A stretch of 64,000 nt of DNA from [Clostridium] symbiosum (GCA_021769625.1 JAETSN010000001.1:1-64000); one strand, 5' to 3'; counted from the first letter of the stretch, positions 8,693 to 16,968 are shown. Notes: generated from the letters alone by a model not told the origin. A program made the numbers and translations.

Positions 8693-10126
8693 ATGAAAAA
8701 AGAATATCTGATCACGGAAAAACCCTGGAAAGCGCTTCTTCTGTTTGCGATGCCGATGATCATCGGCAATTTATTCCAGCAGTTTTATACGATGGTGGAT
8801 TCCATTGTGGTGGGGCGGTTTGTCAGCGAGAATGCGCTGGCGGCGGTGGGGGCTTCCTATGCGCTTACCACTGTGTTTATTTCCATCGCCATCGGCGGCG
8901 GCGTGGGGGCTTCTGTGATCACAAGCCGTTATTTTGGCGCCCGGGATTATCGGAAGATGATGCTGTCCATCCGCACGGCGCTGACGGTTTTTCTGGTGAC
9001 GAGCATTGTGCTCGGCAGTGTGGGGCTCCTATTGGGAAGACAGATCATGATCGCGTTAAATACCCCCTTTGATGTGCTGGGGGATGCCACGGTTTATCTG
9101 AGGATCTATTTCCTGGGACTGCCGTTTTTGTTTATGTATAATATTTTGTCGGCGATGTTTAATGCGCTGGGGCGTTCGCAGATCCCGCTTTATCTGCTGA
9201 TCTTTTCGTCCCTGTTCAATATTGCGCTGGATGTGTTTTTTGTGAAAGAGCTGGCGATGGGGGTATCGGGCGTGGCGTGGGCAACGCTGATCGCGCAGGG
9301 GATCTCGGCGGTGCTTTCATTTGGAATTCTCATACGGTATCTGAGAAGTTTCGCCTCAGGAGACGGGGAGGAAAGAGAACGGAGCGTGGCAGGAAGGCAG
9401 AACGCGCCGGCGTCAGATAGTGGGGCGGGCAGGGTGTCAGATGGCGGCAGATTGGCGCTGTTTGACAGGACGGAATGTCTGAATATGGCGCGGGTTGCAC
9501 TGCCGTCCATCCTGCAGCAGTCCACGATCTCCATCGGGATGATGCTGGTGCAGTCGGTGGTGAACAGTTTCGGTGCGCAGGTGCTGGCCGGATTTTCCGC
9601 TGCGATGCGGGTGGAGAGTATCTGTATTGTGCCCATGTCTGCGATGGGAAATGTGATGAGTTCTTATACGGCACAGAATATCGGCGCGGGGAAACTGGAT
9701 CGGGTGAAACAGGGATATCACACAGGGTACGGAATCGTGGCGGCTTTTGCCGTGATGCTCTGTCTGGCGGTGGAGCTGAGCTGCCGGCCGCTCATTTGGC
9801 TGTTTTTGGGGGAAGACGCCTCTGCGGCGGCTTATCAGACCGGCGTGGGTTATCTGCAGTTTATCGGCTGGTTTTTCGTGTTTATCGGGATGAAGATGAT
9901 CACGGATGGACTGCTGCGGGGCGCGGGGGATATGGTGCTGTTTACGGTGGCAAATATGGTGAATCTGGGGATCAGGGTGTTTGCCTCCATGCTCTTTGCA
10001 CCGCGCTTCGGGGTGGCGGTGGTCTGGATCGTGGTTCCCATCGGGTGGATCGCGAATTATCTGACCTCGTTCGCGGAGTACCGCACCGGGAAGTGGGCAA
10101 AGATGCATACAGGTGGCAGGGCGTAG
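8693..10126 (+). CDS. MATE family efflux transporter
   Basis: 477-residue integral membrane protein with about twelve hydrophobic helices in two related halves. The N-terminal part (KPWKALLLFAMPMIIGNLFQQ, then FYTMVDSIVVGRFVS) is typical of the MATE/NorM-DinF type common in Clostridia; such proteins export drugs or metabolites using a Na+ or H+ gradient. A charged, Gly/Ser-rich insert of about 40 residues (after IRYLRSF) sits in the cytoplasmic loop between the halves. The start at 8693 is set by AAAGGAGG 8 bases upstream. The stop codon lies inside a copy of an interspersed repeat that begins near 10122, so the C-terminus may have been altered by that insertion. Substrate unknown. Confidence 0.88.
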   Translation: MKKEYLITEKPWKALLLFAMPMIIGNLFQQFYTMVDSIVVGRFVSENALAAVGASYALTTVFISIAIGGGVGASVITSRYFGARDYRKMMLSIRTALTVFLVTSIVLGSVGLLLGRQIMIALNTPFDVLGDATVYLRIYFLGLPFLFMYNILSAMFNALGRSQIPLYLLIFSSLFNIALDVFFVKELAMGVSGVAWATLIAQGISAVLSFGILIRYLRSFASGDGEERERSVAGRQNAPASDSGAGRVSDGGRLALFDRTECLNMARVALPSILQQSTISIGMMLVQSVVNSFGAQVLAGFSAAMRVESICIVPMSAMGNVMSSYTAQNIGAGKLDRVKQGYHTGYGIVAAFAVMLCLAVELSCRPLIWLFLGEDASAAAYQTGVGYLQFIGWFFVFIGMKMITDGLLRGAGDMVLFTVANMVNLGIRVFASMLFAPRFGVAVVWIVVPIGWIANYLTSFAEYRTGKWAKMHTGGRA

Positions 10127-10242
10127 CGGACACTAAGCTCGTGAAATACTATGTGAAATTTTGCTTTTCAAATTTCACATTGGCTAAATGTGCCGACGCT
10201 TTTTTAGGGGTTCCTTGAGGATTTTATTCTTCTCGCGGCTGG
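10122..10242 (+). repeat. interspersed repeat, right-hand part of the 42-kb inverted-repeat element
   Basis: From CGTAGCGG to the GCGGCTGG end, this stretch is closely similar to 42059-42178. It keeps the internal palindrome ATGTGAAATTT / AAATTTCACAT (10151-10180) and the right-hand arm GAGGATTTTATTCTTCTC, but the left terminal arm seen at 42007 is absent because the MATE gene abuts it. No protein is encoded. It separates the MATE gene from azlC. Confidence 0.8.
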
Positions 10243-10347
10243 TTAAGGTATTGGATTAGTGAGATTTTACATTTACGATCAGATTACGAGATGGGAAGAT
10301 TGAAGAAAAATACATTTAAAATATATACAGAAGGATATAACTGAGAA

Positions 10348-11109
10348 ATGAGTAGTACAGGAAACAGTGTGATACAAAAGGGAAACGGATATTGGTATAA
10401 AAAGGGGCTGCGCGACGGGATGCCCATTGCCATGGGATATTTCGCGGTGGCGTTTACGCTGGGGATCACGGCGAAAAATATCGGCATGACGCCGGTTCAG
10501 GCGGCGGTCTCATCGATGCTGCTCCACGCTTCGGCGGGACAGTATGCGGCGATGACCGTGATCGCATCGGGGACGGGTTATCTGGAGATGGTGATGACGA
10601 CGCTGATCGTCAATCTGCGGTATCTTTTGATGTCCTGCGCGTTGTCCCAGAAAGCGGGAAGCGAGATGAAGATGGGGCACAGGATGGCGGTCTCCCATTA
10701 TATCACGGATGAGATCTTCGGCATTGCTTCGGCGGTGGAGGGAAAACTGAATCCGTTTTACAATTACGGAGCGGCATCGGTGGCGGGGCCGGGATGGACG
10801 ATCGGGACTTTTTTGGGCGCGCTTTTGGGGACGGCGCTGCCGGAGAGGCTGGGGCGGGCATTGGGCGTGGCGCTTTACGGGATGTTCATTGCGATCATTA
10901 TCCCGCCGGCAAAAAAAAGCAGGATCATCTGCGGCATCGTGGTTGTTTCCATGTTTGCCAGTTACCTTTTTTCCTGTCTGCCGGGGATCAGAGAGATTTC
11001 GGAAGGGTTTAAGATCATTATTTTGACGGTTGCGATAGCGGGTTTTGCGGCGTGGAAATTTCCGGTACGGGAAGAGAAGAAAGAGCAGGAAGGAGGAGCG
11101 GGAGAATGA
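10348..11109 (+). CDS. azlC: AzlC family branched-chain amino acid export permease, large subunit
   Basis: 253-residue membrane protein with the AzlC signature in its first third (RDGMPIAMGYFAVAFTLGI, then LLHASAGQYAAM and VNLRYLLMSCAL). Family members form a two-component exporter of branched-chain amino acids with a small AzlD partner. The azlD start codon overlaps its stop codon as ATGA, so the two are translationally coupled. Only a weak ribosome binding site (GAAGG about 13 bases upstream) is seen. Confidence 0.9.
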   Translation: MSSTGNSVIQKGNGYWYKKGLRDGMPIAMGYFAVAFTLGITAKNIGMTPVQAAVSSMLLHASAGQYAAMTVIASGTGYLEMVMTTLIVNLRYLLMSCALSQKAGSEMKMGHRMAVSHYITDEIFGIASAVEGKLNPFYNYGAASVAGPGWTIGTFLGALLGTALPERLGRALGVALYGMFIAIIIPPAKKSRIICGIVVVSMFASYLFSCLPGIREISEGFKIIILTVAIAGFAAWKFPVREEKKEQEGGAGE

Positions 11110-11411
11110 CACAGAATGTATATCTTTATCTGATCGTGGCGGCGCTTACCTTGTATGCGATCCGTGCCCTGCCCATGACACTGATACGAAAGGACATCAA
11201 AAGTCCGTTCATTCGTTCTTTCTTATATTATGTGCCCTATGTGACGCTGGCGGTCATGACTTTTCCCGCAATCTTAAGCGCCACAGGGAGCCAGATCTCC
11301 GCATGGGCGGGCTTTGCGGCGGCGCTGCTGATCGCTTATATCGACGGGAACCTGTTCCGGGTGGCGATCGGGGCGTGTATTGTGGTGTATGTGGTGGAGC
11401 TGTTTTTGTAA
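11106..11411 (+). CDS. azlD: AzlD family branched-chain amino acid export permease, small subunit
   Basis: 101 residues, almost wholly hydrophobic, with three to four membrane helices and the family pattern YLIVAALTLYAIRALPMTL then FIRSFLYYVPYVTLAVMTFPAIL. The start at 11106 overlaps the azlC stop (ATGA) and has GGAGGAG just upstream inside azlC. A longer frame from 11052 would add 18 charged residues from inside azlC and is rejected. It should act with AzlC in the cytoplasmic membrane. Confidence 0.9.
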   Translation: MTQNVYLYLIVAALTLYAIRALPMTLIRKDIKSPFIRSFLYYVPYVTLAVMTFPAILSATGSQISAWAGFAAALLIAYIDGNLFRVAIGACIVVYVVELFL

Positions 11412-11679
11412 GGCTGTTAGACAACCAGGTGTGGCGACGAAGTATTTTATGTTCTGGCCAGCGTCCGGCTCCATTAACTAAACGCCCATGTAGGCTGAAC
11501 GGTTGCCCGTTGAATGCAAAAGAAACCTCTTGAACTTCCTGATCGTTTATGCTATCCTTTAGATAGAGAAAGGCATCTGTTGGCAACAGATGCCCCTCAA
11601 TAGAAACTACCGATAGACGGTTAGCCCGTTTAAATGATTATGACAAAAATAGTCGCCTCACTTTAGCGGAGCAGGGCGG
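11412..11679. other. non-coding gap with repeat fragment and hairpins
   Basis: Part of a 368-bp gap between azlD and the next plus-strand gene. Positions 11431-11470 resemble the right arm of the inverted repeat at 29456-29544 (GTGGCGACGAAGTATTTTATG, then GCGTCCGG). A perfect 10-bp hairpin GGCATCTGTT-GGC-AACAGATGCC lies at 11571-11593, preceded by CTATC-CTTTA-GATAG. No open frame here looks coding. Confidence 0.5.
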
Positions 11680-11680
11680 C
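11651..11680 (-). terminator. rho-independent terminator, minus strand
   Basis: On the minus strand AGCCGCC pairs with GGCGACT (one mismatch) around a loop and is followed by ATTTTTGTC. It comes right after the stop of a small hydrophobic open frame (11680-11787), which suggests a real short minus-strand transcript. Confidence 0.55.
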
Positions 11681-11787
11681 TATTTCTGTGTCTTATGATT
11701 ATCCTTGCTTCCGATGGCATATCCGAGACCAAACGCTGTCAGCACAAGGCTGATCACGGAATAAAAAAGGAGAATAAAAATGGACAT
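11680..11787 (-). CDS. possible 35-residue hydrophobic peptide (toxin- or holin-like)
   Basis: The minus strand encodes MSIFILLFYSVISLVLTAFG followed by LGYAIGSKDNHKTQK. This is one membrane helix with a short basic tail, the layout of small holin-like or type I toxin peptides common in Firmicutes. A terminator follows the stop at once. Against it: the ATG lies in the coding sequence of the next plus-strand gene, no Shine-Dalgarno precedes it, and only the C-terminal half looks conserved in style. It may be a decayed copy whose 5' end was lost. Confidence 0.35.
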   Translation of the reverse strand: MSIFILLFYSVISLVLTAFGLGYAIGSKDNHKTQK

Positions 11788-12550
11788 AGAACAGATAAAA
11801 TCCATTATTTTAGATGCGGGAACATTTCTGAAAAACCGGGATGCGGCATCGCATATTACGGTTAAAGGCGCGTCGGATTATGTGACGGAAGCAGATAAGG
11901 GTGTGCAGAATTTCATCCAGAAGGCGCTGCAGGAGAAATATCCGGAAATACAGTTCCTGGGGGAGGAGAAGAACAATGACGGGATCGATTTCTCGGGGCT
12001 GGTGTGGGTGCTCGATCCGGTGGACGGGACGACCAATCTGATCCATGATTACAGAAGGAGCAGTATATCTTTGGCGCTTATGGAAAGCGGGCGGACAGTA
12101 TTGGGGATCGTTTATCAGCCTTACACGGACGAACTGTTTTATGCGGAAAAGGGAAAGGGTGCTTTCCTAAACGGACGGCAGATCCATGTCAGCCGGGCGC
12201 AGTCGATGGATGAATGTATGTTTGCTTTTGGGACGTCGCCCTATGAGAAAGAAAAATACGGTGAGGAGTGCTTCCGGAAGATATACGGGGTTTTTATGGA
12301 TTCTCAGGACATCCGCAGGAGCGGTTCTGCGGCGATCGATATGGCGGAGACGGCGGCGGGAAGGATCGACGGTTTTTTTGAACCAAAACTCAGCATCTGG
12401 GATTATGCGGCGGGAAGGCTTTTGGTGGCGGAAGCGGGAGGCAGAGCTACGGATTATGAAGGAAACGAACTCGGCAATGCGATGAAGAGCAGCGTGGTAT
12501 GCGCAAATCCCGCGATCCATGAGTTATTGATCCGGAAATATTTAAAATAA
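11780..12550 (+). CDS. suhB: inositol monophosphatase family protein
   Basis: 256 residues, full length for the family. It carries the complete metal and phosphate motif set: GEE (about residues 60-62), DPVDGTTN (about 79-86) and WDYAAG (about 207-212). Members dephosphorylate inositol phosphates or related sugar phosphates with Mg2+ in the cytoplasm; in bacteria the substrate varies, so suhB is a family-level name. AAGGAG precedes the ATG by about 8 bases. It is followed 158 bp later by the lactate dehydrogenase gene on the same strand. Confidence 0.88.
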   Translation: MDIEQIKSIILDAGTFLKNRDAASHITVKGASDYVTEADKGVQNFIQKALQEKYPEIQFLGEEKNNDGIDFSGLVWVLDPVDGTTNLIHDYRRSSISLALMESGRTVLGIVYQPYTDELFYAEKGKGAFLNGRQIHVSRAQSMDECMFAFGTSPYEKEKYGEECFRKIYGVFMDSQDIRRSGSAAIDMAETAAGRIDGFFEPKLSIWDYAAGRLLVAEAGGRATDYEGNELGNAMKSSVVCANPAIHELLIRKYLK

Positions 12551-12708
12551 GAAGTATTACTTTTCAGAAAATGAGTTATACTGAGTATGTAATGTATGTA
12601 TGGAAGTGAGACGGCACGGTGGGGACGGAAAGAAAACGGATACCTGACAAAAGCCGGACAGGGAATCGTACAATTCAGATTTGAAAATTCGGGGAGGAGG
12701 AAAACGGT

Positions 12709-13683
12709 ATGAAGAACAAAGTACATTATGTGGACAGCCGGAAAGTAGCGGTGATCGGCTGCGGGTTTGTGGGATCAACGATAGCCTTTGCGCTGATGCA
12801 GAGCGGGCTGTTTTCGGAGATGGTATTGATCGATGTGGACATGAAAAAAGCGGAGGGGGAAGCGCTGGATATCGGCCATGGCATCTCTTTTGCCCGTCCG
12901 ATGAAGATATGGGCAGGCGTCTATGAGGATGTCGCGGATGCGGCGATCGTGATCATCACAGCGGGAGCAAACCAGAAGCCCGGGGAGACGAGGCTGGATC
13001 TGGTGCACAAAAATATCGGTATTCTGAAGGGCATTATGCCGGAGGTGACGAAGTATAATAAAACAGGCATCATCATGATCGTGTCCAATCCGGTGGATAT
13101 ACTGACTTACGCGGCTTTAAAGATCAGCGGGCTGCCGGAAAACCGGGTGATCGGTTCGGGAACGGTGCTGGATACGGCAAGGCTGAAATACGAGGTGGGT
13201 GAATTTCTGGAGGTGGACAGCAGAGGCGTCCATGCCTTTATCGTGGGAGAACACGGTGACAGCGAGATAGCGGCGTGGAGCAGCGCCAATGTCTCCGGCG
13301 TGCCGTTAAAAGAGTTCTGCAAGATCAGAAATGATATCGACAGTAATAAGGAACTGAAGACAGCGATGGAAGAGATAGCGGAGCGGGTGAAAAACAGCGC
13401 TTATGAGATCATCGAGCGCAAACATGCGACTTATTACGGCATCGCCATGGCGGTAAAGCGGATCTGCGAGGCGATCATCCGGGATGAGAAGTCGGTGCTG
13501 CCGATCTCGAGTATGATGCACGGGGAGTACGGCCTGACGGATGTGGTACTTTCCATGCCTGCCATTGTCGGAGAAAACGGTGTGGAGCATGTGGTCCCGG
13601 TGTCACTGGATGAGGAAGAACAGAAGAAGCTATGGAATTCAGCGCGGGTGCTGAAGGATATTCAGAAACAGGAAGGGTTCTGA
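12709..13683 (+). CDS. ldh: L-lactate dehydrogenase
   Basis: 324 residues. The N-terminal NAD-binding fold has GCGFVGS (about 18-24) and the acidic residue of LIDVD that selects NAD. The substrate loop reads GANQKPGETR; the Q identifies lactate rather than malate dehydrogenase. The catalytic histidine is H182 in GEHGDS. It interconverts pyruvate and L-lactate, regenerating NAD+ during fermentation. GGGAGGAGG lies just before the start. A strong inverted repeat follows the gene at 13769-13823. Confidence 0.93.
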   Translation: MKNKVHYVDSRKVAVIGCGFVGSTIAFALMQSGLFSEMVLIDVDMKKAEGEALDIGHGISFARPMKIWAGVYEDVADAAIVIITAGANQKPGETRLDLVHKNIGILKGIMPEVTKYNKTGIIMIVSNPVDILTYAALKISGLPENRVIGSGTVLDTARLKYEVGEFLEVDSRGVHAFIVGEHGDSEIAAWSSANVSGVPLKEFCKIRNDIDSNKELKTAMEEIAERVKNSAYEIIERKHATYYGIAMAVKRICEAIIRDEKSVLPISSMMHGEYGLTDVVLSMPAIVGENGVEHVVPVSLDEEEQKKLWNSARVLKDIQKQEGF

Positions 13684-13768
13684 AATGAAGGGAACGGGAA
13701 TATAGAGAATGGGCTGCAGTTTGACAAAATGTCGTTATGTCAACTAAGACAAATGTTTTGAGAATGAT

Positions 13769-13823
13769 AAAATCCTCCATCATCACGCTTTTTTGGAAAG
13801 CAGGCGTGGTGACGGAGGATTTT
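13769..13823. terminator. long hairpin terminator after ldh, repeat-derived
   Basis: Arms of about 20 bp (left AAAATCCTCCATCATCACGC, right ending GACGGAGGATTTT) pair with only a few G-U wobbles around a 15-base loop. T-runs occur on both strands, so it can serve ldh and the minus-strand gene that ends at 13885. The right arm GCGTGGTGACGGAGGATTTT resembles the arms of the repeats at 29.5 and 42.0 kb. Confidence 0.75.
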
Positions 13824-13884
13824 GTTATGCACATGGTTAGCTGACATATTAATTTTAGCCAGCAATGTCATTTTTTGATCCGTT

Positions 13885-14721
13885 TTAATTTCCGGAAGTG
13901 GAAGACTCCAGAACACCGTTTACATAAGTATCTGTACGCTCTAAAACTTCTACTTTGTTTTCATTGTCATAAGAATAAATATTTTCCGTGTAGGAGTTTG
14001 AGCTGGTGTCCGTATAGGTGATGCTGGAATATTGTTTCAGGTTGTTGTTTTCATCGTAATATTCTACACGCCATTTGGAGCCGTCATCATGAAGGATCGT
14101 GGTTGTGTGGTGAGCCTGCCAGCGGTCGGCGGCGCTGCCGATGGCAGCAGCAGCTGCGTTATTGTAGGCTGCTGCGGAATCGGAAACGGAATTACCTGTC
14201 AAACTACTGCCCGAATTGCCTGCAGTATAGCCGGTTTCTGCGTTTCCTGTATTGCTGCTGTCTGAGTCATGATCCGCATAAGCTGTGGTGCTCTCCCTCG
14301 AGAGATAGTATTGCCCCATGCCTGCGCTTTCTGCCGTCGCGATGTCCGCATAGCCGTGGGAGGTTCCCATGGTGCGGTTCTCGGCAATGCCGCAGGTTAC
14401 ATAATGATTCACGATGGCGGGGATATCGTAGCCGTATGCGCTTTTGATATCGCTGTACGCTTCCGCATAAGTCAGGGGATCAAAAAGAACTCCCTTTGTC
14501 CGACCCTCGTAAACGCCTATTGTCAGATAGTGTGCCACATAGGCGTCCGTATTGTCGCCGAAAGCCTGCGCCAGATCGGGATAAGCGGCTTTGTAAGCCT
14601 CCACGTTGATAATAAGATCATTTGTATTGATTGGTGTTTTTTCTGCTGCAGATACGGTTAAGCCAGAGCTGACAAGTATAGCTGCTGATAAACCGGCTGC
14701 AATTGTTTTTTTAAAGTTCAT
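13885..14721 (-). CDS. secreted protein with two 45-residue repeats, function unknown
   Basis: 278 residues. A clear signal peptide (MNFKKTIAAGLSAAILVSSG, cleavage near VSA-AE at residue 26) sends it out of the cell; no lipobox or sortase motif is seen. Residues about 38-80 and 83-122 are two copies of a short helical repeat (YxxxYPDLxxAFG...HYLTxGxxEGR type) found in many clostridial surface proteins. A Ser/Thr/Asn/Ala-rich low-complexity linker follows (about 140-195), then a small beta-rich C-terminal part with Tyr/Asp/Thr-rich strands. AAAGGAG lies 5 bases before the ATG. No enzymatic motif is recognised; an adhesin or cell-surface role is only a guess. Confidence 0.75.
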   Translation of the reverse strand: MNFKKTIAAGLSAAILVSSGLTVSAAEKTPINTNDLIINVEAYKAAYPDLAQAFGDNTDAYVAHYLTIGVYEGRTKGVLFDPLTYAEAYSDIKSAYGYDIPAIVNHYVTCGIAENRTMGTSHGYADIATAESAGMGQYYLSRESTTAYADHDSDSSNTGNAETGYTAGNSGSSLTGNSVSDSAAAYNNAAAAAIGSAADRWQAHHTTTILHDDGSKWRVEYYDENNNLKQYSSITYTDTSSNSYTENIYSYDNENKVEVLERTDTYVNGVLESSTSGN

Positions 14722-14744
14722 AAGGACTCCTTTTCTTGATTTAT

Positions 14745-14875
14745 TTCCGCGAGCAACGAGCCAAGTGCCGTGCTTAAAGCCAACTTATGGTTGGCTTGAG
14801 TATATTGGCGACTGCCGCGAGGGTGTAATACCCATGTGTCCGACAGGACACATTTAGCTTTGCTGCGGGGTATTT
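14745..14875. repeat. structured intergenic repeat (TTCCGCGAGCAACGAGCC type)
   Basis: The start TTCCGCGAGCAACGAGCC and the later TATTGGCGACTGCCGCGA (near 14802) recur, in slightly different form, at 46084-46153. In between is a hairpin GCCAAC-TTAT-GGTTGGC. Further on there is ATGTGTCC-GAC-AGGACACAT, nested inside AATACCC...GGGGTATT. It fills most of the 263-bp gap between two minus-strand genes and has no coding content. Confidence 0.65.
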
Positions 14876-14984
14876 CACTTTGGTGCTCTTATTATATAGG
14901 AGGCAGTAGGGCGCTGTCAATCATAATTGGGGGAAACAATTATTTTCCGACAATAGTTCGGTTTCCGGCAAATTGCTGCATTTT

Positions 14985-15746
14985 CTACGGATTGCCGCCG
15001 GTGATCGCGTTCCAGAGTTCTTCACACTGACTGATGTAGTCAACATTCTTGTCGGAGTAAAAACATCTCCTGCCGAGGCGGAGCCCGGAAAGCAGCTCCT
15101 GGCTGTCCCCGATGGTTTCGGTTCCCGCGACGACAAAAGTATAGGAACCGAGATCCATCCCGGAGAGGGCAGGGCAGTCGCTCCAGAGAACGGTCTTGCC
15201 CTCCGCAGAGTAATCCGTTTCGTCCGGGCAGCTTCCGTCAGGTTCGGCGAGGAGCTGAAAGCGCTGCTGAAGGGTTTCGGGATCGTCTGTCAGGAAAAAA
15301 TAGCTCTCGCAGGCAGAGATATCGGCCATCAGCCTGACCTCGGAACTGTAGGAGGAAAGGGCCGCTTCGGGATCGCTCTCCGGATCGCCGGTGATATATT
15401 GATTGATCTGAACAATGGCCTCTTTATCCTGATTGAGATCACCGGCGAGCTGTGCAAAACCCTGCTCCAGGGCGGCGACGGTATCCTCCGGAAGAGGAGT
15501 GCTTCCCACATAGGCGATTTTGAAATCCGGCTCTTTCTCCCACAGGCCGAGGACGCTGCCGGCCACATTGATCAGGATACACAGCAAAATTCCGCCGCAG
15601 ATCACATACCATTTGTGATAGTACCACCAGTTTTTAAATCGGTAGGAAAATGCTGCGGGCTCCGGAGCCTGCGCTGCTGAAGATAGGGAGGGCTCACAGA
15701 GCATATTCTCCGCCGGCTGTTCCTGCGTTGTATCATAAAGTTTCAT
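14985..15746 (-). CDS. membrane-anchored protein of unknown function, coupled to the LacI regulator
   Basis: 253 residues. About 35 N-terminal cytoplasmic residues are followed by an aromatic basic stretch (FKNWWYYHKWY) and one membrane helix (about 48-70); the remaining 180 residues should lie outside and are acidic. No lipobox and no recognised domain. Its ATG overlaps the stop of the upstream LacI-type gene (ATGA), so the two are co-translated. That suggests a link to the sugar locus, but similar single-helix proteins of unknown role are common in Lachnospiraceae. Confidence 0.7.
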   Translation of the reverse strand: MKLYDTTQEQPAENMLCEPSLSSAAQAPEPAAFSYRFKNWWYYHKWYVICGGILLCILINVAGSVLGLWEKEPDFKIAYVGSTPLPEDTVAALEQGFAQLAGDLNQDKEAIVQINQYITGDPESDPEAALSSYSSEVRLMADISACESYFFLTDDPETLQQRFQLLAEPDGSCPDETDYSAEGKTVLWSDCPALSGMDLGSYTFVVAGTETIGDSQELLSGLRLGRRCFYSDKNVDYISQCEELWNAITGGNP

Positions 15747-16762
15747 AAGCGTTCCTCCTTTTCTTCGACGTCAGGATCTTTTGTGGTTCCTCCGTAAGCG
15801 TAGCTGACCGGAAGGCATACTAACGGCGGTTTGGCGGAAAGGCTTTCCCTTGTCAAAAGTTCTGCGCACATTTCGGCGATCTCCTGCACCGGCTGTACGA
15901 TGGTGGAACAGACATAATCTTCGTTACCGAAATACCGGATGCCGTCAAAGCCGATGACCTGCACATCCTCCGGCACCCGCTGGTTCAATTTTTTCAGCGT
16001 TTTCATGATCAGCCAGGCAAGCCGGTCGGTCACACAGAAGATTCCGTCAAAGGCCAGTTTCCCGTTTTGAATATGTTCCGCCAGAAATTCCTCAAATAAC
16101 TCATAGGGATCGCCGTCATTCAGAATTTTCGCCTCGCAGGAGAGGCCCCGGGCGAGGCAGCCGTTCTCAAAACCGGAACGCCGCTTGTTGGTTTCGTTGT
16201 TTAAAGAGGAACCGATCCGCAAAAAAGCGACACGCCGACAGCCCAGATCGGCGAACTTTTCGGCGGCGAGCTGCCCGCCTGCGAAATTATCGCTCGCCAC
16301 ACAGGGAAAGCGGGGACCCATGGAACGGTCGATGGCGACAAAGGGGGTCCCCTCTTCCACGACAAGGTTCGGATTGTAGGTCAGTCCGATGATGCCGTCC
16401 ACTTTGCCCCGCTGTGCTATATTGACATATTCCTGCTCCATGTCGGAATCAAAGTCGGTGGAACACAGGAGCATCCGATACTTCCTGCGGGAGAGCGCCA
16501 TATTGATATGATGGGCGAGGGATGCAAAAAACGGATCCTGCGTATTGGGGAGCAGCAGCGCTATGGTATAGGTCCTGCCGGCCTTCATTCCCTGGGCGTA
16601 GGTATTGACCTGATAGTTCAGTTTTTTGATGGCTTCTTCCACGCGTATTTTATAAGCTTCCCCTACGGGCAGGTCGTTGACGACCTTGGACACCGTGCCG
16701 AGAGCGACACCCGCTTCCCGGGCGACATCTTTCATGGTGGGAGCTGGATTTTCTTTTTTCAT
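15743..16762 (-). CDS. LacI family transcriptional regulator of the adjacent sugar locus
   Basis: 339 residues. The N-terminal helix-turn-helix (TMKDVAREAGVALGTVSKVVN, about 9-29) is typical LacI, with the hinge region near KLNYQVN. The rest is a periplasmic-binding-protein-like sugar-sensing domain (TIALLLPNTQDPFFASL... through GFDGIRYFG). It is divergent from the ABC transporter and GH32 genes. Palindromes TTTCATGAAA sit in its own promoter spacer and just upstream, and TTTCACGAAA sits by the transporter promoter, so it most likely represses both itself and the sugar operon. AAAGGAG lies 5 bases before the start. Confidence 0.9.
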   Translation of the reverse strand: MKKENPAPTMKDVAREAGVALGTVSKVVNDLPVGEAYKIRVEEAIKKLNYQVNTYAQGMKAGRTYTIALLLPNTQDPFFASLAHHINMALSRRKYRMLLCSTDFDSDMEQEYVNIAQRGKVDGIIGLTYNPNLVVEEGTPFVAIDRSMGPRFPCVASDNFAGGQLAAEKFADLGCRRVAFLRIGSSLNNETNKRRSGFENGCLARGLSCEAKILNDGDPYELFEEFLAEHIQNGKLAFDGIFCVTDRLAWLIMKTLKKLNQRVPEDVQVIGFDGIRYFGNEDYVCSTIVQPVQEIAEMCAELLTRESLSAKPPLVCLPVSYAYGGTTKDPDVEEKEERL

Positions 16763-16810
16763 AAGAACTCCTTTCCATTATATAAGTGCTTGTATGGAAT
16801 GCTTGACTGT

Positions 16811-16839
16811 ATTATAGCAGATGTTTCATGAAATGTAAA
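16811..16839 (-). promoter_or_regulatory. lacI-type promoter with operator in the spacer
   Basis: On the minus strand TTTACA (16839-16834), a 17-base spacer and TATAAT (16816-16811). The perfect palindrome TTTCATGAAA (16824-16833) fills the upstream part of the spacer, a position where a bound repressor would block RNA polymerase. This points to autoregulation. Confidence 0.7.
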
Positions 16840-16845
16840 GTATGA

Positions 16846-16871
16846 TTTCATGAAAAGCGGTGAAACGTTAT
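16846..16871. promoter_or_regulatory. second operator-like palindrome and half-site
   Basis: A second TTTCATGAAA palindrome (16846-16855) lies 22 bases, about two helical turns, from the first. TGAAACGTTAT at 16861-16871 is the exact reverse complement of ATAACGTTTCA at 17014-17024 on the other side of the intergenic region, which could allow looping between two LacI-family dimers. Confidence 0.55.
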
Positions 16872-16968
16872 AAAATGGGAAACAAGTGAAAAGTGCCAAA
16901 AAATGACAATTAAAATTGTGTAAAATAGCTGAAATTGGTGTGAAAAGAAAATAAAAGAAGAAAAAATA

